Below, piece after piece: positions 1 to 12,100 of a stretch of 64,000 nucleotides of DNA (position 1 is the first letter of the stretch; every line of letters begins with the position of its first letter). Source of the DNA: Musa acuminata AAA Group (lineage: Eukaryota; Streptophyta; Magnoliopsida; Zingiberales; Musaceae); NCBI RefSeq assembly GCF_036884655.1, contig NC_088338.1, forward strand, positions 558,001 through 622,000, written 5' to 3'. A program made the position numbers and the translations under genes. The notes beneath the pieces are model-generated. The model made no database searches. It was not told the DNA's origin and saw only the letters and a list, made by a program, of their open reading frames with translations.

Positions 1-781
1 AAGGCCCGGCGGAGCATCCGGAATAGGGTTTCACTGTTCGATTTGTGGCCGAGTTCGCGGCCGACCGCGAAGAACGAAGGGGGCACGCTTCGGCGACACG
101 GGGAACCGCTGCATCTTGGAGCCGTCGCCGTCGGTGTTCTCATCATTATCCATGAGGCTGGGCCGCGCGAGTTGGAATAGCCACTCCATCGTCTCGCCGT
201 TGGATTTGTGGCGGAGATCACGGCCGAGCTTAAGGGACAACGTTCCGTAGCCAGTCCTTGTCTTATCGACCATTGTTGCTGCTGCCTTCTCCACTGTGCA
301 TCCTGCCGGCGGCGATCTTGTGAGAAGCATCCATGTCGGATGGAGGAGAAGGGTGATTTACCTGATCCGGTACCTAATCACCAACTAAATGTTCATGGAG
401 CTGAAGAGTTTGGAGCTCCTCCGCCGTGAAGGCATTGGGGAACACCCAGCTGAGTATCCAGCGCAACGTCTCACGGTCCGTTTTGTGACCGAGATCGCGG
501 CCGAGCATGTAGAAGTGAGGCACTAACTGGGGCAAAAAGAGGAGACGCTACATCCCGCGGTCGACACCGCAAGTCGGCCGCGCGAACCGGTGTAGCCACT
601 CCATAGTTTCGCTGTTGGATTTGTGGTCGAGATCACGGCTGAGCTTGAGGAACAGGACAACGCAGTACGCCGTCATTGGGACGCCGACGTTCGGCAACCA
701 GTCCTCGTCCTGCTCGTCTCGGCCACCGTTACTGCTACCCTCTTCGTAGTCGGCGGCGGCGATCTCCGGGGAAGCATCCAT
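1..781 (-). pseudogene. Tandem TCP-domain-like degenerate locus
   Basis: Reading the minus strand gives four segments that resemble the second half of the plant TCP DNA-binding domain (family consensus about RELGHKSDGETIEWLL). They lie near 1-57 (RELGHKSNSET), 180-240 (GRDLRHKSNGETMEWL), 455-510 (GRDLGHKTDRETLRWI) and 595-655 (LSRDLDHKSNSETMEWL). They form two units of about 447 bp, each starting with an ATG-Asp-Ala-Ser start (781 and 334) and each carrying two motifs. The first unit opens as a 77-residue frame (548-781) that ends at an in-frame TAG, after which the frame stays open into the next motif. The second unit has stops and frame changes. The usual basic helix upstream of the motif is poorly kept, so DNA binding is doubtful. 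This could be a decayed tandem-duplicated TCP gene or a fast-evolving small-protein family; the window edge cuts it. Confidence 0.5.
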
Positions 782-892
782 GTGCAGTGGAGGAGAAGGC
801 TCTTCACCGGCGTTGACGGCGATCTTGTCGGCAACACCTATGAGGACCGGAGGAGTAGGGTTTGCCGATCGAACTTTGTGTTCTTGGAAGCC

Positions 893-900
893 TTTATATA
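893..900 (-). promoter_or_regulatory. TATA box of the TCP-like locus
   Basis: TATATAAA is read on the minus strand here, about 112 bp before the ATG at 781. It is well placed to start a transcript through the TCP-like units. Confidence 0.4.
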
Positions 901-1155
901 GCTGGTGGGAGGCTGCCAGAACTCAGGATTTGATTTCTGATTTGGGGATTTCCCTCCACATTATGAATTTCTGAGATCATAATATAAAATCTTATCCATA
1001 GAACTTGCAGAGAAAAAAACTCTGAATAAAATTATAAATTTATCTTTAAAAAAAATATATTTATCTTATAAATGAACCATAATTGTAACTTTCTAGCTTT
1101 GTTGATTTATAAATTGTTAAAAAGATGATGTTGTTCACATTGGAGTAGTTCTAAC

Positions 1156-2319
1156 CAAGGTAGGTAATACCCAATGATACCACCCGATACGGGCTGTACA
1201 TATCGGTTCGACGGTATACCGGTACACGGATTGCCCGTAATCGGACGGAACGTTTAAAAGCATCCAGTATCGGATGATACGGGGTAATCTCAAACGTTAA
1301 CGATCGAAATTCCGACCGTTACACCCGATACAACTCGGTAACGGTTGAAATCGATCGTTACCGCACTATAATAGTGCTACAGTGCTCCAACGGTCAATTT
1401 GACCATTGGAGCCTTTTTCTCATAGTATTTAAACCTTTCTTCTTCTCTATTTCACTCCATTAAATTCTCATGCTTCTTAAACTATCTCAAACTCTTTTTT
1501 CTCTCATAAACTCTACAAAACAATGATTTGTGAATTCAATCGAGGCTAATTTGAGAATATTAAGAGAAAGAATTTTCTAATCAAAAGGTATGTATTCTCT
1601 TTCTTTAATTAGAGACTAATTAAGATATTTAATATTATGATTATAGTGTTTCATGTATATTAAATATTAAAAATATTTATAATGCTACGATTAGTTATTT
1701 AATAATAATTTAATCAAAATTTATCCGATTTTATATCAATTCAATTTGTTTAATACTTATTAGGGTGTTTGCTATGTTTATAATATTGAGAGAAAAAATT
1801 AACTATGTTAATCATGTAATTAGTATATCTAATGATGATTTTATCATAATTTGAATCATAGTATCAAAATTATATATTTAATGTTTCTTTTATGTGTATG
1901 ACATATATACGATGGTAAAATAGGTTTAATTAAATTTTATTAAAATTATTTAATATTACGATTAATCATTTTAATGATGATTTAATCAAAATTTATTTGA
2001 TTTTATATCAATTTAATGTATTTAATACTTATTTGTCATGTTTATATTATTGAAAAAAATAATTAATGAAAAATTAACTATGTTAATCATATAATTAGTA
2101 TATCTAATGATGATAATGAAAAACCCTATCATAACTTTTTTTTATTTTCAAGTATTATCAAAGGGTTTTACATCCTAAATTAGGTGCACCGCTTGGTATG
2201 TCATGGCTTATCGCTCGGTACACGATACGATACCGTATCGAGCTAACCTCAAAACACCGATACGATACCGTATCGAACTAACCTCGAAACACCGATACGA
2301 TACGATATTACATACCGTG
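1156..2319. mobile_element. GGTACC-rich hAT-like element with 8-bp TSD
   Basis: The 1164-bp element is flanked by perfect 8-bp direct repeats GTTCTAAC (1148-1155 and 2320-2327). Its ends are imperfect inverted repeats, CAAGGTAGGTAAT on the left and CACGGTATGTAAT as the reverse complement of the right. The outer 200 bp on each side are full of short inverted motifs such as GATACGATACC and ACCGGTACAC, and the centre is AT-rich with no coding frame. Eight-base duplications fit the hAT superfamily, so this is probably a non-autonomous hAT-like element. It is the best-delimited member of a family scattered through this window. Confidence 0.75.
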
Positions 2320-2327
2320 GTTCTAAC

Positions 2328-2948
2328 ACATGAAATAATGACATTCTTTGAAATATTGATGCAAAGATCAGAAGAAAAATTTAATATGCATTCAAAAAGT
2401 CGACAGACCTAAATTATATAATCACAGTGATTATCATCGTCATGAAAATAATCATGCTTGATATGCTTTCAATGACAGCATATCAAGTACCATCAGACTA
2501 TTTCTCAACAATGTGATGCACATATAACATTAACATTTTCTTAAGCTAAATTGTTAACAATTAGCATGCATCAAGTTTTGTCTGAATTCACAAAAGCTCC
2601 ACAATGGAGGCTGACTACAAAAGTTTGTATAAACTTGTACAAGAAAATATATATAAAAAAATAAATATCTTAGCATTGCTGTTTAGGGACTACAAACATT
2701 CTGACCAGAATGGTCAGCTGACTCCGGGATTAGACGGAGCCACGACAAAAAATTGATCGTGTTCTCCAATTCTATGATGGAATACAATAAAAGAGGCTGA
2801 GGTAAAATATTTACCAGCAGCAACCCCTCACAGCAAGGTTGCTACCTGTAAGATATCACTTCAGGCTCATGTCTTCGCTTCAGGCTCAACATATCTGAGG
2901 TTGTGTTAGTTACAGTGACAAACTAAAATATGCTTATCTACAAAATGA
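2328..2948. other. 3' flank of the MOM1-like gene
   Basis: AT-rich, non-coding. It probably includes the 3' untranslated region of the minus-strand gene that ends at 2949. I could not place a polyadenylation signal with confidence. Confidence 0.4.
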
Positions 2949-5900
2949 TCAATCATCATCTGATATGCAAACTACATCCGAGTTAGAAGGGGGCACGTCG
3001 ACAACACCACATGGCTCAACACAAGGCTGAGAGAATGCAGGAGCTGTCGATGTAGGTTTGGTTGCAAGCCAACTATCAAATGATGAAACCAAATCAGTAA
3101 ACTGAGAGATAGACCGGTTAACACCTCCTATGGAGTTCCCAACACCCATGGGCAACTCAGAATAAAATGGGGAGGCATCCCGACAAACTGATACAGTGTT
3201 GGAAATGTGTGACTGTCCAAAATGGGGATCCGTGCATGGCTGTGCAGTTGGCATAGGCGCAACTTGTCCCATGGTGGCCGAAAGTACATCGGCATGGAGC
3301 TGCTGATGACTGGTCATGGATGTGTTAGCTCTAAATCGTTGGAGATGTGGAGCAGGCGCACGGGTTTCACTTCTGATTTGAAGGTTTGGCTGTGGGGGAA
3401 CCATTGGGCATAAGTGAGCTCTAGCTGAATTACTTGGGTAGACTGAAGATGTCCAGCGGGCTGCCTGACCAGAAGGGATCAGTGGAGCTTGGAGTCTGAC
3501 TGACGCAAGCGAGCCTGGGACCTGACCATAAGGGATCGGTGGAGCTTGGAGTCTGACTGACGCAAGCGAGCTTGGGACCTGACCATAAGGGATCGGTGGA
3601 GCTTGGAGTCTGACTGACGCAAGCGAGCTTGGGGCCTGACCATAAGGGATCAGTGGAGTTTGGAGTCTGACTGATGCAAGCGATCCTGGGGTCTGACTAG
3701 AAGGGATCATTGGAGTTTGGAGTCTGACTGATGCGAGCGAGGACGGGGCTGCAGCTGGTGGTGGGGTAGCTGGGAGTGGCATAGGCGTGGAAGTTGATGC
3801 TGACACAGATCTCTGGATAAACTGAGGTTGGGATGACTGAAGTAACTGCTGCAATGTTTGGTGACCTGGAATTCAAAGAGTAGAGTGGAAAAGAATGATA
3901 TCAGTTTCTGCTCAACAATGACATAATGATCAACACAAATTAGCACATAAGTAAACAAGTATGAGCAAGAAAATATGTTCGAGCCTATGCTAGAGTAGAA
4001 GAAATGAGATGACAGCCTCAAGCTCTGAGAGAAAAAAGATCAACAGCAACAACAATAATAAAGCTATGTCCTTACTCAGTTAAACTAAGTATCTAAATCC
4101 TTATATATAGTTTCTAATAATTTTTTTTAGGTCTCCCTCCACCTAAGTTGCTAAGCAAGTCTCAGAAATCGAATAAAGAAATGTGGCTATAAACTAACAA
4201 TTTGATTCTTGGTGGCTATCCTCCAATCAGTGGTAAAACAAACCAGTAAACAGTGTCCCATTAACCTGTTCTTTCCCTAACTTCCACAGCAAACTCATGA
4301 AGTTACTTATTTGACCATGTTCAACCAATTGAAAAGGGAACCAATTTTGTCTGTATATAATTTGACTTCATCAAGTTAGATGCACATATTGAAAAACCCA
4401 ATGGCAGCCACGATTCCAAGTACCAAGTTATTCGGCTAACTACATGGCTTTTGTTAGCAATCCTCCCACCTCCTGTAAAATACTCTACTAAATAATGTCC
4501 CATTGCATGTTCTTTCCTTAATCGACAGCAGAATCATGAAGATAGTTGATAGTCCAAATTCAATGCTATGAAAGGACCTATTGTATTTGTATATAGACTT
4601 AATGATGTTCAATGCACATGAAATACATATAATGATGGATCAACTGGAAAAGTAATGTTATGTGAATGGGTTGTGAATAATGGAATCATATCCACCTTTC
4701 AAACTAACTTATATTACTACTCTAGGTGGGAAAAACAAAATGTCATCATGCATTTGACATGCATGCACTTAATAAGTGGTCATATTACAAGAATGTGTTT
4801 TCATATATAAATGTACATACAAACATACATATAACATAAGACGGGCCTAAACATCGTTTGATTTTACATGGTTGTCCAATGAAGTCAATGATGATCTATC
4901 CAAGTCCTCCAAGCATATCATTAATTATGATATAGTTCAATTGAAAGAACTAGAATAATTGTTTAGGATTTTTGACATGAACCACTCACGACAACCCCCA
5001 TTTCCTCCACCAAACATTTCATACATATGCCCACGAAAATTTGCATCTATAAACTGAGTTAAAACACTTTCTACAAGAATTTTAAACGCAAATAGTTTTA
5101 TATATTGATAAATAATAGATATACGTGATTATTAAGAAGAAGGTAGAACTTTAAAAGCCATGAAAGTTAGATGTGATACACATATACATTAGCTGGACAA
5201 AAAAAGTTGAAAAGGACAAGAAGATGCTGCACTGTTTTCATCCATAAAACTTAAGTGCCAAGCTAATTTAAATTAGCTTTGTGTTCCATACCTCTAGAAG
5301 ATGAAGTTCCTCCCTTATTTTCAATAAATTTGGCTCTAAATTCTTCAGCTAAAACCTGATTCATGGAAACTTTGTTGTAAATGGTCTCAAGAACCTCCTT
5401 GCTACAAAGAAACTCTGACTCTGCATCTTGAAGTAACATATCATACTTTCTCCTGACCTTCTCCAACTCTTGATCACACTCATATTTAAGACGCAATTTC
5501 TGTGAAAAGATGAAACAAGACACAACTATTAATAATAGTTGAGCATAAATTAACAGGCAAAATGACTCAGAAATAGGTGACAGAAAACAAACCCTATCAT
5601 CATGCATCTTAGTAATTTTATCCTGATGCATCCGTATGCTAGTCAGTTCATTTTTCAATGGTTCAGGTTGAAGCCCTTGCGTTGGCATCAACTGTGCAAG
5701 TGGAAAGAGAGGGTAGTGAACTGATTCTGGCTGAGAAGTGCTTCTTGGCTCTTCAATGATGCTTCTTTGTGATCTTGTATCTGAATTTGGTAAAAATGAA
5801 TGATCAACAAACTGGGTTACAAGAGGATGAGGATTAGCCTGCCCAACCAGTTCAGATGACAATACAATTGGTTCCTGCATTGGCATATCATTTTGATGGG

Positions 5901-6156
5901 ATAAATGCTGTATCTGATCAGAAAGCTCTTCTTCAGTTCCAGATGCAGCTATGCTTTCTTGAACGTGTGATACCAAGGGCACGACGGTACATACAGGCAA
6001 TGGATCGTGAGAAGAATTTGAGACAGTCATGTTATGATTGGTAAGATCAACGGTGCCAAAATCAGCCAAATTTGGAGTTTCTTGGAGAGAGCCACTGCCT
6101 TGGACCTCTAAACCAGCAGAGTTTTCAAGCCTCTCATGCCGACTAAAATGTGGTGC
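2949..6156 (-). CDS. MOM1-like exons 19-21: C-terminal tail with 19-residue repeats
   Basis: Exon 19 (5593-6156) is acidic and low in complexity. Exon 20 (5292-5499) is a short coiled coil ([18 protein letters not shown]). Exon 21 (2949-3865) begins in phase 1 after an ATTCCAG acceptor. It carries five copies of a 19-residue, 57-bp Pro-rich unit (consensus [17 protein letters not shown] plus two residues) between about 3470 and 3750. The protein ends VVCISDDD and stop, an acidic end that resembles a SUMO-interacting motif (hydrophobic VVCI followed by acidic residues); that role is inference. Confidence 0.85.
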
Positions 6157-9100
6157 CTGTTCATGCACAACCAGAAGTAGAATTTGCTCAGTGTGTCAGT
6201 ACAAATACAATAATGCACAAACCTAACTGGCATAACTCCCCCTTGTCCAACTAAATCAATCAAAACTTGTACTAATGGCACCAAAGAATTGAGAGAATAA
6301 AAGTTAAATTAAACTGAAGTGACAGATGATACTTGAAAAGAGGTCTTGAATATTCATATTAAGAAACCTAGCTACAATTAATGTGAAAACGATCAAAATT
6401 CACTAACTGAAGGCCTACAGAAAGAAATCAACAAATAACAATTAAATATCAAGACAGTACTGAGAGAAAAAATGAAGCTGAAACCAACAGCACTGAGAGA
6501 AAAAAAGATAAACATCAAGACAGTAAAAGTGCTCAATTTTATAGCCATTTATAGGTTGCATGAAAATCTGGAGCTGATAATCAATAACTGTACATCATAA
6601 TGGTAATAAATGAAATGGAATTCAGTGGAAAATTATGAATACTCCAAGTTCAGTTCACTGCTAGCCAGATTCGAAAAAACACTTCTAAGTTCAAATTAAA
6701 GTTGTGTTACATTGACGGAATAAGCAGTGATATAAAAGCACAGTCCCAACTATTTAAAAGCTACAGTCAATTTAATCCACTCAGACAATAAAATGTGCAT
6801 TTTAATTACAATCCTAAATATAATTGTTTATAGGACAATAAATGTTCAGTTTCATTACTTACAAATGCCAGGTACTATTGACATTAAATACCAGTTTAAG
6901 TACTAAAGATATTTTATAGTCCTTCAAAAAGAGGCAGAAGTTTAGCTGCAACAACCCAACTGATATTGCTTTCTTTTAAAATTTACAAAATATGGTACAT
7001 GCGATTGCAATACTTCCATGCACGATGCAGGATATTTGACTGCTAACTAGGAACCATGGATGTGCACATGAGACACAGCACACACACTGAAAAAATTCAA
7101 AAATACAAAGCAGGCATGGCATGGAACATACACATCAATCAAAGTACATATTTATGACTACCATATATGAACTCAAAGCAGGGATCATGGCATGGCACGT
7201 CCACAACAATCAAAGTAAAATATTTTATAACTACAATATATGAACTAAAAACAGGGATCATAACTTGTAGCTGTGCTTTAGAAGTCCCTCACATTGTGCT
7301 ATTACTTCGAAATGCTTTCTATTAAATCTTTGTTTTTTATACTAACAAATATAAAAAAACTCTGCGGGACAAGGTCCTATAAGTTTATCTCAGACTTGCC
7401 ATAGAAAATGTAGAACGATGCTACCATAGACCACAAGTCAGCCCAAAAGCCACAACTTTGATGGTTCAAATAATAACCGTGTTAAAGAGGGAAAAAAGTA
7501 ACAACCCTATCCTATCCAACCTAAAACACAGCTCCCTATTCTCCCCGAAGGGCCCCATTTTCCCCCTTCTCTTCTTACGTATGGCCACATAACTGTCAGC
7601 TTCCCTGAAAAACTAGAGCAAGTGACACCAGTTGCAGGTACAACCTCAGCAACATTTGGGTCTGTTTACCTTCTATCTTGTCCACCATTACTCAGTTGAT
7701 TGTTGGGCAGAAGGGGAACGAACAGGATTCAGCGGAGTTCCTTTTCCCCTTTTAGCAGACTCAATGAGCACAGCATAAAATTGGACATGCTCTTGCTATA
7801 TCTGATGTTTATCCATGTCAGACACTTGTCAGATATGACATGTATGTGATTCCCATGTATGTGCTTCTTAAACTGCTAGTGATAGTTCAAGACTTAATGT
7901 TCACATGCAACTAAATGCAAGGATTGCCACTCTGGTGTGTTGACCAACATAAAGTGTTGCCATTGCAAAAACTAGTATGAGCCTGTATATGTTTAACTAA
8001 GCAGAATACTGATAGTGCAATCAAGTGCTCAAACAAGGATTAAATTTCTTTGATTAATGCACCTGCACCAGAATATGTAAATAAGCAAGCGTGATTTTTT
8101 CTTCATCCCAACATCAAATGTCACCTCTGCCCTCCTGTTTAATGGATATCTGAAATTTGACATAATTGACTTTGCTTAATCATGACTATCAAAATTGATC
8201 TCTAATGATATATCATCCATCTATATTACAACAACTACCTGTCTAACAGAACAAGCAAAATTGATTGAGAATTTACTTGAACATATTAAACCTTTTACAG
8301 ATGTTCCAAAGTCAAGTAAGATCAGTTGGTTTAACAAGGTATCACTTTTCAGAATATTTAATACAATTAACATAGTACAAGTTTATTGATCTTTCTTCCA
8401 AAAACTGAAAATTATGGATAATTAAAAGATCCTTTTTGGACATGCTCATAGTTCCACAAACGCACCTGACATGGTGAACCATCATTCTGAAAACCAGTAT
8501 GACAGTCTGCCTGATTTTGCAAGAGGGCAGTATTGAAGCTTGCATCCTCACCGTCATTCATACTTCTACCTTCTTCAATGCTTCCCAATGGACAAAAACT
8601 CGAGCATAAAATATCAGAATTTTCTGCACCTCTCTGCTTCTCAGTTTCAACAGTTGCTGGTGTGCTAGAGTTGATAGGTATGTCATCAGCCTCAATGATC
8701 ACTGGGTTCATGACAAGTGCCTCAGAAGGAAGAGATTCAGTTCCTATGGTCAAGTCAACTGTCTTTGAAGGTGGAAGAGTTGATGGAACTTCCAAAGGTG
8801 TCACTCTTGGTTCAAATTCCGTTCCAGTTACATACATAACATTCGACTGAGAAACCAATGAATTGATTTGATTGGGCAGGCATCCAGATCGTTCAGGAGG
8901 AAAAACTGTCGGCCCTTCAGAGGTTTTAGAATTCAAACAACTTGTTACCAAGTCAGCCACAGTGATTAGCTCACCAGTTTGCTTATTTTGAAGAGGCCCA
9001 GATTCCTTGGAGTCAGAAGGAAGAGATTCAGCCTCGGTAATCACTGAGTTCATGACAGGTGCCTCAGAAGGAAGATATTCAGTTCCTATGGTCAAGTCAA

Positions 9101-12100
9101 CAATCTTTGACGGTGGTAGAGTTGATGGAACTTCCAAAGGTGTCTCTCTTGGTTCAGATTCAGTTTCAGTTACATACATAACATTGGACTGAGAAACCAA
9201 TGAATCAATTTGATTGGGCAGGCATCCAGATCCTTCAGGAGGAAAAACTGTAAGCCCATCAGAGGTTTTAGAATTCAAACCACTTGTTACCAAGTCAGCC
9301 ACAGTGATTAGCTCACCAGTTTGCTTATTTTGAAGAGGCCCAGATTCCCTGGATTCAGAAGGAAGAGATTCAGCCTCAATGATCACTGAGTTCATGACAG
9401 GTGCCTCAGAAGGAAGAGACTCAGATTCAGTTCCTATGGTCAAGTCAACTGTCTTTGAAGGTGGAAGAGTTGATGGAACTTCCAAAGGTGTCTCTCTTGG
9501 TTCAGATTCAGTTTCAGTTACATACATGACATTGGACTGAGAAACCAACGAATCGATTTGATTTGGCAGGCATCCAGATCCTTCAGGAGGATAAACTGTC
9601 GGCCCTTCAGAGGTTTTCGAATTCAACCCACTTGTTACCAAGTCAGCCACAGTGATCAGCTCACCAGTTTGCTTATTTTGAAAAGGCCCAGATTCCCTGG
9701 AGTCATATATTCTGTTTCGCAAACCATCATGAGCTTCATCCTGGTTCGCTAATTTGAGTTCCTCCAACCTGAATCCAGAATCAGACAAAGGAATGCTATC
9801 AAAAGACTCTATTAGTTTGCCAGTCTTAGCTTCTTCTATCCAATGATTCTTTATCTGTTGCTCTTTGTCCCTTGCAAATAACTGCATGTCTCTAAGTTTT
9901 TTATACTGGCAATCCATTTGCTTCTCAAGTCCAGTCATTTTTTTCATAAACTCTTCTTTAAGCAATCTAATCTTGTCATTTTTATCAGCTGAATCCATAA
10001 CCAAATCATTAATAAGTTCTAAGTCTTTCTCATGTGCCTTCTTCAGATTCAATTCCAACTTTTCCTTGTGCATATTAAAGTCTGTAATTTCTTGCTGTTG
10101 CCTGAGAGAGAGATCTTCTTCCCTTCTTGAACAAACTTTGTTAATCAAATCAATTCGTTTCTTTAGAAGTTTGTCCTTCAGAGACCCAAGGTCCTCGTTC
10201 AGATTTGCAGGAGTTCCAAGAACAGGAACCTGCCCCAGAAACATTGGTTGTTCAAAAGCACAATGACTTTGGGAACTCTCTTGAAGTTCACCTTTCTCAA
10301 TATCATGAAGATTAGATTCTGCGGAATTTGGAGTTGTCTCACAAGAAGGTTCTCCAGTAAGATCTATACCAGATACTGACCGCCCTGGTTCTGATGTATT
10401 GGGCTCATTTTTCCTCATGAAAATGTTATTTTGACCTAAAAAAATCTTCTTTAGCCTTCGCAATTTAGAATAAACATTAGAAGCCTGCTCTTCATTGCAT
10501 GTGTAGTTCAAGTACTTCTTTGCAAGTGTGAGTGATTCTCTGTGATCAATCTTCTGATTTAAGAAAGAAGCAGCTCGCCAACACTTATGGTTCCCAAACA
10601 CATTAAGAACAATTAGAAATTTACAAAAGCAGTAGATTTCACACTACTTGCTAATAGAAACTCAAACAAACCATTAGAAAGCTCTATAAAAGCTTAGAAC
10701 AAATCTACAGTTAGAAACACAGAGAGCTGCCAGAACATTTAATAGGTCTGGCATATACAATAGCCATACAACCAAATTACAGAATTATAGACCAAAAGTC
10801 ATTAGGAAGATCTATAAAAGCTTAGAACAGAACTATAGTAAGAAACATGGAAAGCCACCAGAACATTTAATTTTCAAGTAATGGGTCTGGCATACAAAAC
10901 GAAATAACCAAATTGCAGAATTCAACAACAACAAAAAAATTAATGTCCCAATTATTTGGAGTCAGTTGTATGGATCTTTTCAACAAATAAATCAAGGCTG
11001 ACCGCACAACTGTCTTATAAAATTTTCAAAAAGGCATGATGATGACACAAAATCATAGCATCTTTCTCCACGTGATCCAGCCAATTTTATAGAATAATGT
11101 CTTCATCAATCTCTCATACCTGTCGAATAACAGATCTAAATAGATAAAACTTTCACTTAATGACCTTATTCATTCATCCTAGTTAAAACCTAAGTTCTCC
11201 TCACAGTATTTTTAAAAGTAAAGCACGATCCCAAATTTAATTAATTGAAGAATCAGGTTAAATATCAAATTGATTACTATTTTCCAATGATCACCTTTGC
11301 TTTATAAGTATATACAATCTGCTGTCTATATCCCTAGACTGTCATTATTTATAATGGTCAAATCCCTGCCTAAGTTCCAATTGTTTAATGTACAAAATAT
11401 GGATTGCCTAGTGAAAACCATCCAACTTCACTTCTGAATGCCCACCCCCGGCGACAAATAGGCGAGTGCTCGAGCCTCGCCTCACCTAGGCAAGCACTCA
11501 AGTGCTCGATGACTTTTCACTGGACACAATACCATTTGTTTTTATTTTATTATTATTTTACGCAATGATATTATGAAGTATGGAATGCTACAAGATGCTT
11601 GGGATGGAGTGATGTATGCTACCTCTATAACTAAAGAGGTTATTTCCAGGTTTTGAATTCTGGTCACTCCAGTCGTAAAGAGCAACCTTAACATTGTACC
11701 AAGTCCACTCTTTAGATATTGATCCTTATATTAAAAGCAAATAGTGATTAGCCCAGTCCAACTAGTCGGTCACATTATATGATACACCAGAAATAATGCA
11801 ACAATCAATCAAAAATTATGGGGCAATTTTCGAGCAATTGTAAGCTTAGTTGGGCAAAAACCAACACAAAAAAAATTAAAACAAACCCATCTGTTAAGAA
11901 TTTCACCTTATAAAATTAATTCATGTTTTTGAAAATTTTGGAAGCAAAAGTATTTGTTTCACTAAAATCAAAAACATAAAACCAATGACCATGAGATATA
12001 GAAATAAGCAATGCAAGTATCTAATGTTAAGGTAGTCAAAGTAGTAACAGGATTGGACTTTGTTGATACAATAAATTAAACACCAATTGGGTGCTTAATT

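Noticed and set aside
3707..4021. 104-codon minus-strand frame over the exon 21 acceptor
   Set aside because: It is intron plus the exon read in the wrong frame; the phase-1 splice at 3865 explains the exon.
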